A stretch of DNA of 64,000 nucleotides from Ypsolopha sequella. Its lineage: Eukaryota; Arthropoda; Insecta; Lepidoptera; Ypsolophidae. The notes beneath the pieces are model-generated. The model had not been told where the DNA came from. It saw only the letters and a list, made by a program, of their open reading frames with translations, and did not search any database. The DNA is taken from positions 28,720,069 to 28,784,068 of the forward strand of contig OW203993.1 in assembly GCA_934047225.1 (NCBI GenBank). Reading direction: 5' to 3'. Positions 1 through 10,624 of the stretch are shown one piece after another; positions within the stretch are counted from its first letter, which is position 1, and each line of letters begins with the position of its first letter. The position numbers and the translations under genes are program-made.

Positions 1-140
1 TTGCAAGATACGTAATAACCCTGCCGGCCGGGGCTTGCGATTGCGGAGGACACAATTTTTTTTTTACGAATTTCACTATAAGGGTCATTGGACCTTAATA
101 CTGAGCGCTTACCGAGTCTTCAGTATGAATTTGACTGCAT
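1..140 (+). repeat. Fragment of the ATGAATTTG-ending foldback repeat family
   Basis: The stretch around 60-135 (AAGGGTCATTGGACCTTAAT ... CAGTATGAATTTG) reappears at about 60085-60155. Its end resembles the arms of the foldback element at 9539-9766, so this is a diverged interspersed copy lying in the OGFOD1 intron upstream of the first exon seen. Confidence 0.5.
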
Positions 141-350
141 AAATTAATGTCACCTTAATTATTAACCCGAAACAAATTTAAAATCACACATATTTTGAAA
201 AAATTTCTCGGTACAGTAAGGCACTCTAATAATAATAAAAGTATTCAAAGCGATAGATTTCCCAATAAAAACATAATCCTAATGTCTCCTTGTATATTTG
301 TTGGTAGCAGTAGTTCAGTATGATCAGTGCAACATGTGTGATGTCGCCAG

Positions 351-488
351 GTGGGCGAGGTGCTCTCGCTGGAGCTGCCGCGACTCTCCATCAACGGCTG
401 GTTCCACGGTCCCCTCCCCGCGGGCGAGGGGGAGCCGCCCGAGCCGCCCGCGCCGCCCGCCGTGCCCCTCTACAGACCGCACTCCGAA
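351..488 (+). CDS. OGFOD1: OGFOD1 exon (first in window)
   Basis: Exon begins after the acceptor CAG at 348-350 and reads VGEVLSLELPRLSINGWFHG, then a proline/glycine-rich stretch (PLPAGEGEPPEPPAPPAVPL). The first intron follows in phase 0. I place the donor at 489 (GAA|GTTGTT), because the next exon then continues the family pattern 'xHE-[hydrophobic]2-x-x-W'. An alternative donor GTTAGT at 492 would add one valine. Strongly GC-rich against an AT-rich surround, typical of exons here. Confidence 0.85.
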
Positions 489-3400
489 GTTGTTAGTACC
501 AGTTTGTTTATTATATGCATGCAGTGTCTCCAACTCACTCAGTCGAAAATACGTTGTTGCCAATAAAAATTACGGTGTTTCCATACAAGTAACCAGAAAA
601 AAAAATACCGTATTTGTATGAAAACTTTAACCCACTGAGTGTCACACGTGTTAGGATATAGGATATAGGACCACATGTCGCATATTACGTGGCGACACCG
701 ATTGCCCAGCGATGGTGGAGCAAGTCTGTAGGTTGTTTGCTCCTAATAAATACACCCGAGCACGATCGCATCGACTACTGTCAGTGCCTACCACCAATAC
801 CGTAGCACACCTCGAGTCTCCCTTAATGCGCGGGACTACGAAGCTTAACGCTCTCTTGACCTCAGTGCCAGAGTGTGACTTATTTTTTGACAGATCGATG
901 GATGTAATGCGAGAGTGCTTAAGGTTCTGTGAGAAAGAGGCTTCTCTGACTATGTCCCTACATTTAAACTGTTAGATTAATTATTTTGTTTTGCCATATT
1001 ATGTTGAATTTTAATTTTATGTGTAAACTATAGGTTTGTGTGAATGTTTTTATTTGTATTTGTAAAAACTTACTTATACAGTGCAATGGATATCTATCTG
1101 TAATGCTGTATAAATAATAAATAAATAAATAAATAGGGATTCCAGTAAAATGCAGAGTTTATCTATCCATATTTATTCATCGTTATACGTATCACGTATA
1201 GCTGAAAGCGTAGTAGATAGTAACCAAACTATCCAAGGGACTTTTAGTTAAGTGGCTGTAGACCACTTCATAAAAACAAATATTAACAAGTAAAAAAGAG
1301 GCAGAATATAGTGTTGAAATGATATTGATTTGTTTTTGTATATTCCAACAACACGCGCAATTGATGCGTGCAACAATTGCGCTGGAATACTTTAAAATCG
1401 TGATGCTGGACATTAGGTGATTTGATAGATTTTTTTGGCTGGTTATCCATGTAGTTAATGCAAATATTACGGTGTTTATTATGAAAATCCTCAAAATCAT
1501 TACGGTAAACCACACGAAAAAATAGTAAGCCTAACATAATTACGGTGCAATCGGAGACACTGATTCTATGTGATGTTGCCCTGCGTTCCGAAATTATTAA
1601 TAGCACTATTTTATAGCTCGCTGAACTATTGTTCCTTTTATTAACTTTCACAAAATGACGTCATCAGTTATGTTAAATGTAAGTGTGACGGGATCTGAAT
1701 CGTGTGTAGTGTGCTGACAATCTTTAACGCGCTAAAACATTCCTGACTAACCGCTCTGTCGCTTAACATACTTTTGCTCTTGTCAGTAATTTAGGAACAT
1801 GAACCCTGGACAGTAAAGCCTGACTCACGAAACAAGAAAAATTGCATTACAGAATCACTGTTCAGCTGAATAATGTCCAGATTTTGTCACCACTTACGTC
1901 AAACACATTCTAGTACCACTAGCGCTATCTAGCGGCAGCGGAGCGAAGTTGTTACTCACCGCTGTCGTTACAAGGGAGCGGCGCTACCGTCGCCAACTTT
2001 CGTAGGATACCTGTCGTAGCTGAATAGGCTATTTGACTAATTTCGGACGTAATTTTAAATGATTATTTATAACATAATAAGCACGCTTTGATATTTCCGA
2101 GAAATTTTACTGTTTTATTAATAAAATAAATATTTAAGTTTACGTTTTAAAAATCGCTCCGAAAACGATGTTTCTGTAATGGTGCTGGTCACGTGACACG
2201 CGTGACGTCACACGCTAGTAAACAAGTTTTTTAGTTCACATAACCTCAACAAAACAGTGCACCTAAGTGAATTCTCATTACAAAATTTATCCAAAATTGA
2301 CCGAAAAGTGCTTCACAGATCGAATTTAACACTCGGAAAACATAAAATGCAAACAACAATCAGTCTAGGAATCCATGTTTACTTGCATGTGACGTCACCA
2401 TGAGTTGCCACCAATCACAGAGCGTTCGCGGCACATTGCCGTCACAGATAAGATGTTTTAAAATATTATATTTTATTTCGCGTAATTTGCGAAAAATATG
2501 CGTAATTTAGTTTAAATAACGTGAAATATGTCTTTTTTAGGCTATTATCTGATAGGATGACCACAATTGGTAATGTATTTTCAATGTTGTCAAATAGCCT
2601 ACTGTATACGCTGTATTCAGCAGCGGTACCTCAGGGATAGAACGCTGACCTCTCAATGGGTAAAATCTAAGCGATTTACTGGAAAATAATAATAAAAATA
2701 AGCGGCGATAGCTCAGGGGTAGAACGCTGGCCTCTCAATCTTGAGATCCAGGTTCAATCCCAATGAGTTTTTCGGAATTTATGTGCATAGTATTCGTCCT
2801 AAATAGGGTAATTACCAATTAGCTGAAGTACTAACCCTTACCATTAACATATCAGATTATTTTAAGATATTACGCCACCCAGGCGTGCTCAATATAGCCA
2901 AAACTGTGTAATCATTCGGCAGAATACGGTAAAATTGCCGAATGTGACGAATACCGAGTATAAAACGAATATTCGGCCCATCCCTACTTTTTGTTAAGCC
3001 GCCTTAAATTTAATCAACCATTGTACAAAACGGCTCTGTTTTCTAAAGAGGATCGATGTATTGTAACACGGCGAAGAAGACAATCAGCCTGCAAAGTTGG
3101 TATAACGTGTGTTGACTTGTTGTCAGGTGGTGATGTCAGAATGGGTGGAGCCGACGTACATGTCCCCTCGCAGCCGCGCGCAGGTACAGACGCAGATGGA
3201 GCGCGACTCCGAGGTGTGTCTGCGCAGCTTCCTCGCGCAGGATAAGTACCGGGCAGTGATAGACGCGCTCGACCCCCCCGGTGAGTCGTGACATACATTA
3301 CTGTAGAGAGCAGGTACAGGCGCAGGTGGAGCGCGACTCCGAGGTGTGTCTGCGCAGCTTCCTCGCGCAGGACAAGTACCGGGCAGTGATAGACGCGCTC

Positions 3401-5918
3401 GACCCCCCCGGTGAGTCGTGACATACATTACTGTAGAGAGCAGGTACAGGCGCATATGGAGCGCGACTCCGAGGTGTGTCTGCGTAGCACAATACGCAAG
3501 TTATCATTTCGTGTTAGGTAAGATATAATAAAAAGTTCCATATTTCCTCCCACTTATTTCACCGACACAAACACAAAAACTATAAGTATGGCACACATAC
3601 TCATATTTCCCACGCATCTTCAACTTCATTACGAAACATGTTTTTATTCATTAGTTTTAGAGACACATTTTGAAAAAAGAAAAGTATGTGTAAAGATGTT
3701 GGTTGAAGAGCTCAATACGTTTGTCTAGCAATAAATAAAAATAATAGCTGTCAGTGACAAGTATCACTGACATTTGATGGTCATGACATTTTTTTTTCGT
3801 CATTTTCTCTCCTTTATGGAAAAGGCTAAATACTGCCTGATCTTATTTTAGTTTTTTTCTTCTCTGTGTTTGTATATCCTCTCTTGCGGATCACCTGAAG
3901 CAACTGTCCTGTAGTAGTCGCGCTGTCCTGTCAGTTCCTGATAGACCCATAACACAAACAAAATGTTGGGTTAGAAAAAACACATGAAAAGGCACGGCCT
4001 GCACTTTTGTTCCATTGAACAACACACTACACTGGTTACGGTGATTTTAATTCACAATATTAAAAAAAAAAACAAAAAAACGACGCCATCACGTCTGCGC
4101 TTTTTTTCCAATCCATTTGTTTTTTTTAATACTAACAAAAGTAGTTACTGGAACAGGTACGAGAGCTATTATGCCCACAAGGCTTTTGTTTGAAAATCCA
4201 ATATAAAAAAAACATGTAATTACTCCCATACTGCAATAAGGTAATTGCAACATCAAAAGCAGTTTTATAAGTACCTACACTGTTAATAAAGACGATATAT
4301 ATTAATAAAGACGATATGATGGTCGTAGATATAGTATTGTGTGCAACTGAACATAATTAGACATTGGGACACTCGTGCAAAACTATTAAGAAACGAACGA
4401 AGTCCCAAAGTCTGAAATTATGTTACAGTTATACAAAATACTGTTATGTAAGTATTTAAAGATCCAATTTTTAGGAAAGGTTAAAATACAAATCCCTTTT
4501 AAACCTAGTTTCATTTTAGCTATTAAATCGTGGGTTAATAGTTTGAGCGTCACTATAACATAATTCATCGTCGATCAGAGATCCCGTGGGAGTGGTGCGG
4601 GCCGTCCAACCAGCGGCGCTACCGACGCCTGCCCCAGGACTACGTGGAGACTTTGGACCGGGAGCACCCGGCCCGGGAGCTGTGCAAGCTGGTGGGTGGA
4701 CAGGCGTGGTTCCGGCTGCTGGCCGACTGCACCGACCTCACTCTCAAAACCTTTGAGCGGCTCGAGCTGCAGAAGTGGTCGCCCGGAAACTTCACCGTGA
4801 GTTCTTTTATTTATTTTCAATGCAAGTGCTCGTAAAAGCCCACTTTTTATGCATCAAAACCGAACAGAAAGTCGATTATTTTGCCCTAGGGCTTTATTAT
4901 TATTATTTTTTAAAATTTATTTACAATGGTTGGCTAACCTGCAGCCTTTCCTGTGTACCATAAGTGTGATACTTTTTTTCCACTGTTTAACGGCTCTGGA
5001 TACAATCCTTCTGAGCCAATCATAATTTTAAGTTCAAAAGATTATATTTGTTTTATTTCCTCACACTATGCATTAAAAAACGTAGTATGATACACGGGCG
5101 TAAAAGCAATAAATTACTCGGTTACGTTTAAAACACTTGCTACGGTCGTGTTTTAAATCGTCCTCGTAATTTATTCCTTTTCGCCCTTGTAGCATAAACT
5201 ACTATTATTGCATTGTGTACATAAGAGGCCGTCTACATATTGTATCAGTGATGCTACCCATGCATCAGGGTGTGGCAGGAAGTTGTATTTACATACATTT
5301 TTAGTAGTACTTATTACATTAATTCTATTATACTACGTTTAGCGAGACGATGCAAACCGGGTCATTCCCCCTACAGACACCTGCCGCCGCGTCAAAAAAA
5401 TGCTCCGTCGCGACTCTTGACACAAAAAAAAACCGCCGGCCTCTAACTGCTCGTGACCTGACCCTCGTACTACGATAGTGATATGTAATTGCATTTTATA
5501 AGATAAGTCATACAGGTCGGAAGTATCTTTTTCGAAAATTAAGTATCTTAATACTGAGGAGTGAATGGACCGCTTTGCATCGTCTCGCTAAATACAGTAT
5601 ATGTATTTAGAGATAACACGTGCGTTGTGTGTGTTACAGCTGCTGCCGTCGCGCGAGCACTACCAGGAGCCGCGTCTCGAGCTGGTGATGTACCTGGGCG
5701 TGCCGCCGCGGCCGCTGTGTGGGGGCGCCACTAGCTACGTGGCGCCCGAGGAGAGCGGCGCCCTGGGCAGCGCCCTGGTCACCCTGCCGCCCGTCTCAAA
5801 CGCGCTGTGCCTCGTGTACTGCGACGCGGGCGCCGCCTCCTTCACCAAGTACGTCAGCAAGATGACCATGAGTGAGCCGGACCATTTCTACATACTGACC
5901 GCTACGTACAGAGAGTGA
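351..5918 (+). CDS. OGFOD1: OGFOD1 homologue, 3' half (four exons, 5' part outside window)
   Basis: Prolyl hydroxylase of the 2-oxoglutarate/Fe(II) oxygenase family (OGFOD1; Tpa1 in yeast, sudestada1 in flies), known to hydroxylate a proline of ribosomal protein uS12/RPS23. Joining 351-488, 3127-3280, 4579-4796 and 5640-5918 gives one open frame ending in TGA at 5916-5918. Recognisable segments in order: PRLSINGWFHG (expected to hold the 2-oxoglutarate-binding arginine of the catalytic domain), then EWVEPTYM, WCGPSNQRRY and, near the end, TSYVAPEE and LCLVY, which follow the family's C-terminal non-catalytic double-stranded beta-helix domain. Intron phases 0, 1 and 0 join cleanly. The upstream catalytic part (HxD and probably the distal histidine) lies before base 1. 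No frameshift or stop is seen, so the gene is probably functional. The long acidic linker of the vertebrate protein before the last segment is absent. Confidence 0.88.
640..1134 (+). mobile_element. LINE 3' end: last part of ORF2 plus tail
   Basis: An open frame from about 673 to the stop at 973 reads QVCRLFAPNKYTRARSHRLL, then TVAHLESPLMRGTTKLNALL and ECDLFFDRSMDVMRECLRFC. This is the style of the C-terminus of insect non-LTR retrotransposon ORF2 proteins (paired hydrophobic segments, then an RFC/RYC end). About 150 AT-rich bases follow and finish with (AAATA)n at 1112-1134, a LINE-type 3' tail. 5'-truncated, with no reverse transcriptase core left. Lies within the first OGFOD1 intron in the window. 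Confidence 0.6.
1135..2025. other. Intron, no recognised feature
   Basis: AT-rich OGFOD1 intron sequence. Open frames on the minus strand (1192-1651) have no recognisable composition or motif and overlap each other, so I do not call them. Confidence 0.5.
2026..2600 (+). mobile_element. 575-bp nonautonomous element, family A, copy 1
   Basis: Bounded by short terminal inverted repeats (AGGCTATTTGACTAA at the left, TTGTCAAATAGCCT at the right). Nearly identical over its length to 52247-52816, with only a handful of substitutions and small indels. No coding capacity. Holds a cluster of stacked palindromes (GTCACGTGAC, ACGCGT, GTGACGTCAC) at 2188-2211. No clear target duplication could be assigned. 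Confidence 0.85.
2622..2810 (+). mobile_element. tRNA-derived SINE heads (two, adjacent)
   Basis: A full head starts at 2701 with a pol III A box (TAGCTCAGGGG, 2709-2719) and B box (GGTTCAATCCC, 2751-2761), followed by the family body (GAGTTTTTCGGAATTTATGT). A second, shorter head at 2622-2665 repeats the A-box region. The spacing is that of a tRNA, but no acceptor stem closes, so these are SINE copies, not tRNA genes. Other copies: 16218-16497, 22780-23030, 28485-28600, 50760-51047, 61625-61775. Confidence 0.75.
2880..2992. repeat. hAT-like element end, degenerate
   Basis: Repeated CATTCGGCAGAATACGG / TTGCCGAATGTGACGAATAC / CGAATATTCGGCCCATCCCT motifs ending in CCCATCCCTAC resemble the subterminal arrays and ends of insect hAT-type nonautonomous elements. 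One end only. Confidence 0.35.
3127..3280 (+). CDS. OGFOD1: OGFOD1 exon (second in window)
   Basis: Acceptor CAG at 3124-3126 and consensus donor GTGAGT at 3281. Encodes VVMSEWVEPTYMSPRSRAQV and continues through CLRSFLAQDKYRAVIDALDPP, which fits the family segment after the catalytic domain. Ends in phase 1. The last 100 bases of this exon with the donor and the first 30 intron bases are the unit of a tandem duplication that runs on into the intron (3311-3487). Confidence 0.88.
3181..3487 (+). repeat. OGFOD1: 130-bp tandem duplication of OGFOD1 exon end plus donor
   Basis: Copy 1 starts at 3181, copy 2 at 3311 and copy 3 at 3441, a period of 130 bp. Copy 3 breaks off about 47 bp in, near 3487. 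Copies 1 and 2 differ at only a few bases, including the coding change GAC/GGC-type differences near the unit start, so the event is recent. Copy 2 has a CAG at 3311-3313 and its own GTGAGT donor at 3411. Minus-strand open frames here come from the repeat and are not genes. Confidence 0.9.
4223..4445 (+). mobile_element. Foldback element, family B, copy 1
   Basis: Starts CTCCCATACTGCAATAAGGT and shares AATTGCAACATCAAAAGCAG and the 'TATGTTACAGTTATACAAAAT' region with 48195-48517, where it is inverted. Internally, 4336-4375 and 4400-4435 form a diverged hairpin. Sits in the OGFOD1 intron just before the third exon. Confidence 0.65.
4579..4796 (+). CDS. OGFOD1: OGFOD1 exon (third in window)
   Basis: Acceptor CAG at 4576-4578. 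The two first bases complete the split codon from the previous exon (G+AG, Glu). Reads IPWEWCGPSNQRRYRRLPQD, then a helical stretch with LVGGQAWFRLLADCTDLTL and KWSPGNFT. Donor GTGAGT at 4797, phase 0. The segment matches the family's 'GPPNKR-Y' and 'FRS.AL..LLS..TGL.L' positions by pattern. Confidence 0.88.
4812..5215 (+). repeat. Interspersed repeat, family C, copy 1
   Basis: About 400 bp present in inverse orientation at 40480-40865. Shared landmarks are GCAAGTGCTCGTAAAAG, GGTTGGCTAACCTGCAGCC, TATGATACACGGGCGTAAAA and TTATTCCTTTTCGCCCTTGT. No coding capacity and no obvious terminal repeats. Confidence 0.8.
5332..5599 (+). mobile_element. Inverted-repeat element, family D, copy 1 (in OGFOD1 intron)
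   Basis: Terminal inverted repeats: left TACTACGTTTAGCGAGACGA continuing TGCAAA, right the complement (TTTGCATCGTCTCGCT) with a diverged outermost part. TA dinucleotides border both ends, consistent with a Tc1/mariner-type nonautonomous element. A second copy is at 14320-14811. Confidence 0.75.
5640..5918 (+). CDS. OGFOD1: OGFOD1 terminal exon
   Basis: Acceptor TTACAG ending at 5639. Reads LLPSREHYQEPRLELVMYLG, then GGATSYVAPEE, VSNALCLVYCD and the tail FYILTATYRE before TGA at 5916. The final aromatic-basic tail is typical of the family's last beta strand. A 270-bp inverted-repeat element (5332-5599) ends only about 40 bases before the acceptor. Confidence 0.9.
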   Translation: MLPSREHYQEPRLELVMYLGVPPRPLCGGATSYVAPEESGALGSALVTLPPVSNALCLVYCDAGAASFTKYVSKMTMSEPDHFYILTATYRE

Positions 5919-7480
5919 TAACAATCTGTGGAAGTTTAGGATTTAGACGGTGTGTTTGTGAGAAGAGGAGGGTGTCCGGAACAGGTCTTGTTTCAACAAA
6001 AAATTCAAGTTATATGATTTTCAGCACTCGTAGCACTTAGTTGAATCCAAAGTGCGAGGAGAATGTGGGAGTGACACAAATTTTATACGAGCACCGCTGT
6101 CGCCACTTTTTGGAATAACGTAGTACTTATTACCTAGTTAGTAAACATACGCGGCGCACACATAGATTCACCCGTCTTCATACAGCCAAAATAACACCGT
6201 ATTTATATGAAGCTTAGATGTAAAATACCAAACAAGTCATGGCACTGTGCCATTATTATATGTATTATACATATGTGTAAAGAGCCATGACCAGCGGCCG
6301 TACTATGACACAGTTAGGTCCGTGTTGATAATGTTTGAAAATAAATACCAATGTATCGGCGCAATCGGCGTTAATATTCTAACCCAATGTGTGACACTCT
6401 TTATAACCTGCAATGGACAACGTTAAATATTTCATTGTAAGGTTGAAATTGTATTTACCGCAAGGTTTATTCTGTAAATATCACAGTAAATACATGTTTA
6501 AATTACTTACGAGTGAAATGGAATTCCTTTGGATGTCTTTGCGTTATTTGAAGAGTTAAAACAATTTGCCACGCTACACTACACCATTTTTACAATATGT
6601 TTGTTCTAACGCGTTCGGTTGAGAAATGAGAGGCCCGCTGGTTATGTCTTGACGTATTGATCAAATCGGTGCGTCACAGTCACGGCTTTCATGGCATTTC
6701 TATTCCTTATTAATAGTTCTGTGGATTAAACAGTATGTCACGCTCCTCGCACCTGTGATTCACTAAGTGACGTCGCGCGCGATTGAACACTGTGCTACGA
6801 GTGCTGAATTCCTTATAAAACAGTACACAAGACACTGTCAAGTGGGAATATAGTTCAATACATATTTGTGAGTGGGTACTTAACCTAATTTAAGAAGTGA
6901 CAACAGTTCAAATTTCAAAGTAACGTTAAATGGAAAGACTGAACTGCTCATACTGAACAATTTTCCTTAAAAACAAACGACTTGACCATACAAATATTTA
7001 GAGATTTTATAGTATGGTGGATTGAAAAGGTACATTTATTTGCGCGGATGTTTCTTTGGAAAAATTATAGGGTATGATCAGTAGTGGATGTGATTTCATT
7101 TTATTTTACTTTAATACAAGCTTGCTTTGATAATGGGCGCGTGTCCTATAGTTAAATATCACTATACTTTTATTTAATTACTTATTAATTATACAGTATA
7201 GCCAAAACTAATAGAATTTTGGAAAAATTACAATTATTACCGAAGTTAGCGATATTTATCACTTTTAATATGAAAACGTGTCAGATGATGTCACGTGACA
7301 TGTTTCTAAACTGACTTTGATTGCCAATAATTTCTTAATTTTTTGAGATCACAAAAAATAATTTTGCTACTGTTTTTAGCTTTTGAAACGCAATTGATTT
7401 TCATAAAAATCTTAATGTAGGACACGTGCTCATTGTGGAGAAATATCTATAATAGTACACAATGATACAAGTGAGATAAG
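5919..7480. other. OGFOD1 3' UTR and intergenic sequence
   Basis: No coding signal. The first ~450 bases probably hold the 3' UTR. A small hairpin (GTCATGGC ... GCCATGAC) lies at about 6236-6290. Confidence 0.45.
6340..6345 (+). terminator. Candidate poly(A) signal for OGFOD1
   Basis: First AATAAA downstream of the OGFOD1 stop codon, about 420 bases after it. A usable signal further on is not excluded. Confidence 0.4.
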
Positions 7481-7559
7481 TTGGTCATTACACACAAGGC
7501 TCGATTTCAGAACGAGCCGAAAGGCGAGGGCGTGATGGAGCCAAGTGTGTAATGACCAA
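7481..7559. repeat. 79-bp foldback repeat
   Basis: Arms TTGGTCATTACACACAAGGC (7481) and its complement GCCAAGTGTGTAATGACCAA ending at 7559 form a near-perfect 22-bp inverted repeat. Confidence 0.7.
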
Positions 7560-7965
7560 TGCTCACGTGTTTCCTACGACGTTTTTCAACACACTTGAGA
7601 GGAAAAAAAACAGTAAAATATCATAAAAATATAATATAGAGACGTAGTTAAATTGACCTTTGTGGCTAGGTACTGTACTGGCTAACCGGAGCTTCTTTTG
7701 ATATAATAAGTTTTGATATCGATACTTTTTTGATAGAACCGTGCTAGCATGTATTTTCTTTGATTTTGATAGAAACAGGCTGTCACTTTCATTTTGTGCC
7801 CCAGTAATTATTTGGGGTGGCGTTGAATATGGCTCTTTTTAATTACTTGAAGTCGATATAAAAAGAATTAGTAAAAAGATTTAATAAAAAGATATGAAAA
7901 GAATCACAAAGCACAACGTTTAGGTAAATTATTGTCAAAAATGGCGATCGATTTTCGTTTATCCG

Positions 7966-9265
7966 CGCACCGCCCTTCGCGCATACGGCAAAATGCATAC
8001 TCTGGGGACGTCAAAATTACAGAAAACCGTCTGGTGTCATAATGAATTTATTTGAGTTTCTATATTTTACTATACTAGCAACAAAGATTCCAAAAGTAAA
8101 GATAAGACGTTACCGTACTATGACAGCACCAAAGTGTTTCCACCTTTAAATGGGTGACGCTCGCACGTTTGGAATCAATGCTCATCTGAACACAGTGATA
8201 GTTGGACGCCTTAATGAATTTTTACGAGAAAAGGGTCTCAATATGCCGTCGTATGCATTTTTAATGTGCACTAACATTTCAAGAAATACGAATAAAGCCA
8301 AAAGTGTGACATTTCACATTGAAAAACAATGCAATAGATTTTAGGTGCCCGGGCTCCTAAGAACGCGCTGGTATAATTTTAACGTTATTAAAGCGGTATA
8401 ACCCGGAGCATTAAAGAAAGGAATCTAAAATGGCGGCATGTACTTGTGATTTTATTGCTCAGTGATACAGACAGCATAAAAAGTTGTTTCTTTAATATTT
8501 TTTTTGTAATATTTTTGGTCTATTTTAATAAACAAGGTGAAATTTAATCAACCGCCAGAATTCATACTGTAGACTCAGTTAGTGATCAGGAACAATGTGT
8601 ACTGACACCACCGGCGAAATTTGAAAAAAAAATTTTTGCTCCTATACTGCCTAGACTAGAAATTGTATTTGAACTAGTCCAGTTCACATAGGAAGAAAAA
8701 CATTTTTTTATACCATAAACACTTAAGTAAGCTTGAGCGGCAAATCCAGACTATTTTTTTTGCATGCAGTACGCAGGTGTGCGACTGAAGACAAATATAC
8801 TGTGCGAGTGAGAGGGGATGATGATGGGCTTATTGGGCGCCATCTAAGATTCCTTTCTTTATTGCTCTGGGTTATACTAAGCGGAACTTTTTTTGCAAGT
8901 CTAAAGTAACATAGATTTTATGATGAAAAATAGGAATAGGACAATTTATATCAACATCTATTTTTCACACAACAATCTTACAATATAATAAAACATACCT
9001 GTGGCTTCTATATCCTTAACGAAAACTGAGATTTTTGCAAAAGACGAGCGAAAAAATGCGTTGTAATGCTACTGGATTTCGTAAGCAACTAACGGTTCTC
9101 TCACAACAACCTTTACCTGTCGGACCCTTGGGCGCCTTTGTTATTAACAGAACAAAGTATATTTAAAAAACAACAATCTAAATCAATCAGTTCAAAGTAA
9201 AGATCAGTTGAGTAAATTTATTTTTAACTTCCCAAAGTATGCATTTTGCCGTATGTGCACCGTGC
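7966..9265. mobile_element. 1.3-kb inverted-repeat element carrying a nested element
   Basis: Left end GCATACGGCAAAATGCATAC (7981) is matched by the complement GTATGCATTTTGCCGTATG at 9238-9256. Similarity continues outward through GCACCG/CGGTGC. The 64-residue open frame at 8150-8344 has no recognisable motif. A second element is inserted at 8390-8885. Confidence 0.7.
8390..8885. mobile_element. ~500-bp inverted-repeat element nested in 7966-9265
   Basis: Terminal repeats of about 45 bp: left AAAGAAAGGAATCTAAAATG, right its diverged complement ATCTAAGATTCCTTTCTTTA, both extending through the TATAACCC/GGGTTATA motif. It holds a fragment of the ATGAATTTG foldback family (8530-8600). Confidence 0.75.
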
Positions 9266-9538
9266 CTATTGCCTGCCAGTAACGTTGGAACAAAATGCAC
9301 CGAAACAGTCAAACAGTCTGATTGTTACAAATGTAATAAACTGAATATTATATTATATTATATTATATTAAATATGTATTAGATTAATTATTTAATAGTC
9401 ATGGTCATTTTGTTGACAAATATAAATAATTTAATGAAATTAAACGTTAATTTATCATATTTTATTGACACATTTTATTTATTCTTAGACTTAAAAACTC
9501 TTTGATATATACATATATATACAAGGTGAATTTGTGAA

Positions 9539-9766
9539 CATCGTCCAAATTCATACTTGAGCCTTGGTAAGTGATCAGTATCATGAACCAATAACGATTT
9601 TTGTAAATTTCATAAAATGAAATTTCGACTCCCCATAGTGATTCACCCAGGACTGCGAGTGAATTACTATGGGAAGTCGAAATTTCATAATACGAAATTC
9701 ACAATTATTGATATCGATTTATGATGCTGATCACTTACCAAGCTTCCAGTATGAATTTGGACGATG
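9539..9766. mobile_element. Foldback element (arms ~108 bp)
   Basis: Left arm 9539-9646 (CATCGTCCAAATTCATACTT ...) pairs with right arm 9659-9766 (... CAGTATGAATTTGGACGATG), leaving a loop of about 12 bases. Arms are diverged by several substitutions. Single-arm relatives occur at about 60-135, 8530-8600, 28610-28650, 30540-30600 and 60085-60155, so this is a repeated family. Confidence 0.8.
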
Positions 9767-10143
9767 ATCAAAAAAGAGTTTAAATTTATATATATAATAA
9801 ATATAAACTTAAAAAAAATATATATATAAAAAACTAGTGCGGTAATGAAAATTAAAAAGCACGACTGTTTGAGCTTCATGAACCTAAAATCGGTGCAATA
9901 AGAGCGCCTTTACGAGCAAGTGTGTTGAAAAATATATTAGTGCATAAAGAATTTTTTATTGAAATGTGAGTTAAGCGTGTACACCAGACATCAAACCTCT
10001 TCCTGCTCAATAATAAAATAACACCATAAACAGATGTACCAGTGACGTGCTACAAACCTGAAACTGCAGTCTACTGGTCATATTGAAATTACGCGTTTTT
10101 TCACTTTCACTTTCACTACACTGTATTCGCGATCTTATGATTC
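9767..10143. other. No recognised feature
   Basis: AT-rich sequence with a short TA-rich run near 9790-9830. No coding or repeat signal beyond that. Confidence 0.4.
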
Positions 10144-10624
10144 CTGTGACGTTTTATTGGGTAACTCTTATTTACAACTATTAGAGGCCAATTTTGATAA
10201 GCCACCATATCCCCACCAGAATTTGGGGACCTCACCATGACTTAATGGCAAGTAATAGAGACTATTTTAATCATAGACAATACAGCCCAGAAAGACGTCT
10301 ATTGTTCAACATCTTGCGTACAAATAATTCTGTCAACAATCGAAACGGGATACTGCAATCCTATTGGCTCTTCCAATCTTACGTATAGCGCCACAAACTT
10401 ATCTTTCCCGAAAACGAAGACTAACGTAATGAATATAGAAGCCATTTTGGTTTGGCTTACCGAAACATAATTTTGTAGTGGCGAATTGTATTTGTATCTG
10501 CTGGTTCAGTCAGATGTGTTGACAGAAATCGGTCGCCTGTTATGAGGAGTCTGTAGAATGTATTCGTCTATGATTTTAATAGAGCCAATGCCGCAAATGT
10601 CGCGGCGGAATAAAACGTCACAGG
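10144..10624. mobile_element. 481-bp inverted-repeat element
   Basis: Perfect 16-bp terminal inverted repeats (CCTGTGACGTTTTATT / AATAAAACGTCACAGG) with a second internal inverted pair (ATTTTAATCATAGAC near 10259 and GTCTATGATTTTAAT near 10566). No coding capacity, so a MITE-type element. Confidence 0.75.

Noticed and set aside
2701..2765. Possible tRNA gene with A and B boxes
   Set aside because: No closing acceptor stem, and the sequence continues into a body shared with several other copies, so it is a SINE head.
3014..3507. Minus-strand open frames of 69-136 codons over the OGFOD1 exon
   Set aside because: They are antisense shadows of the exon and its 130-bp tandem copies.
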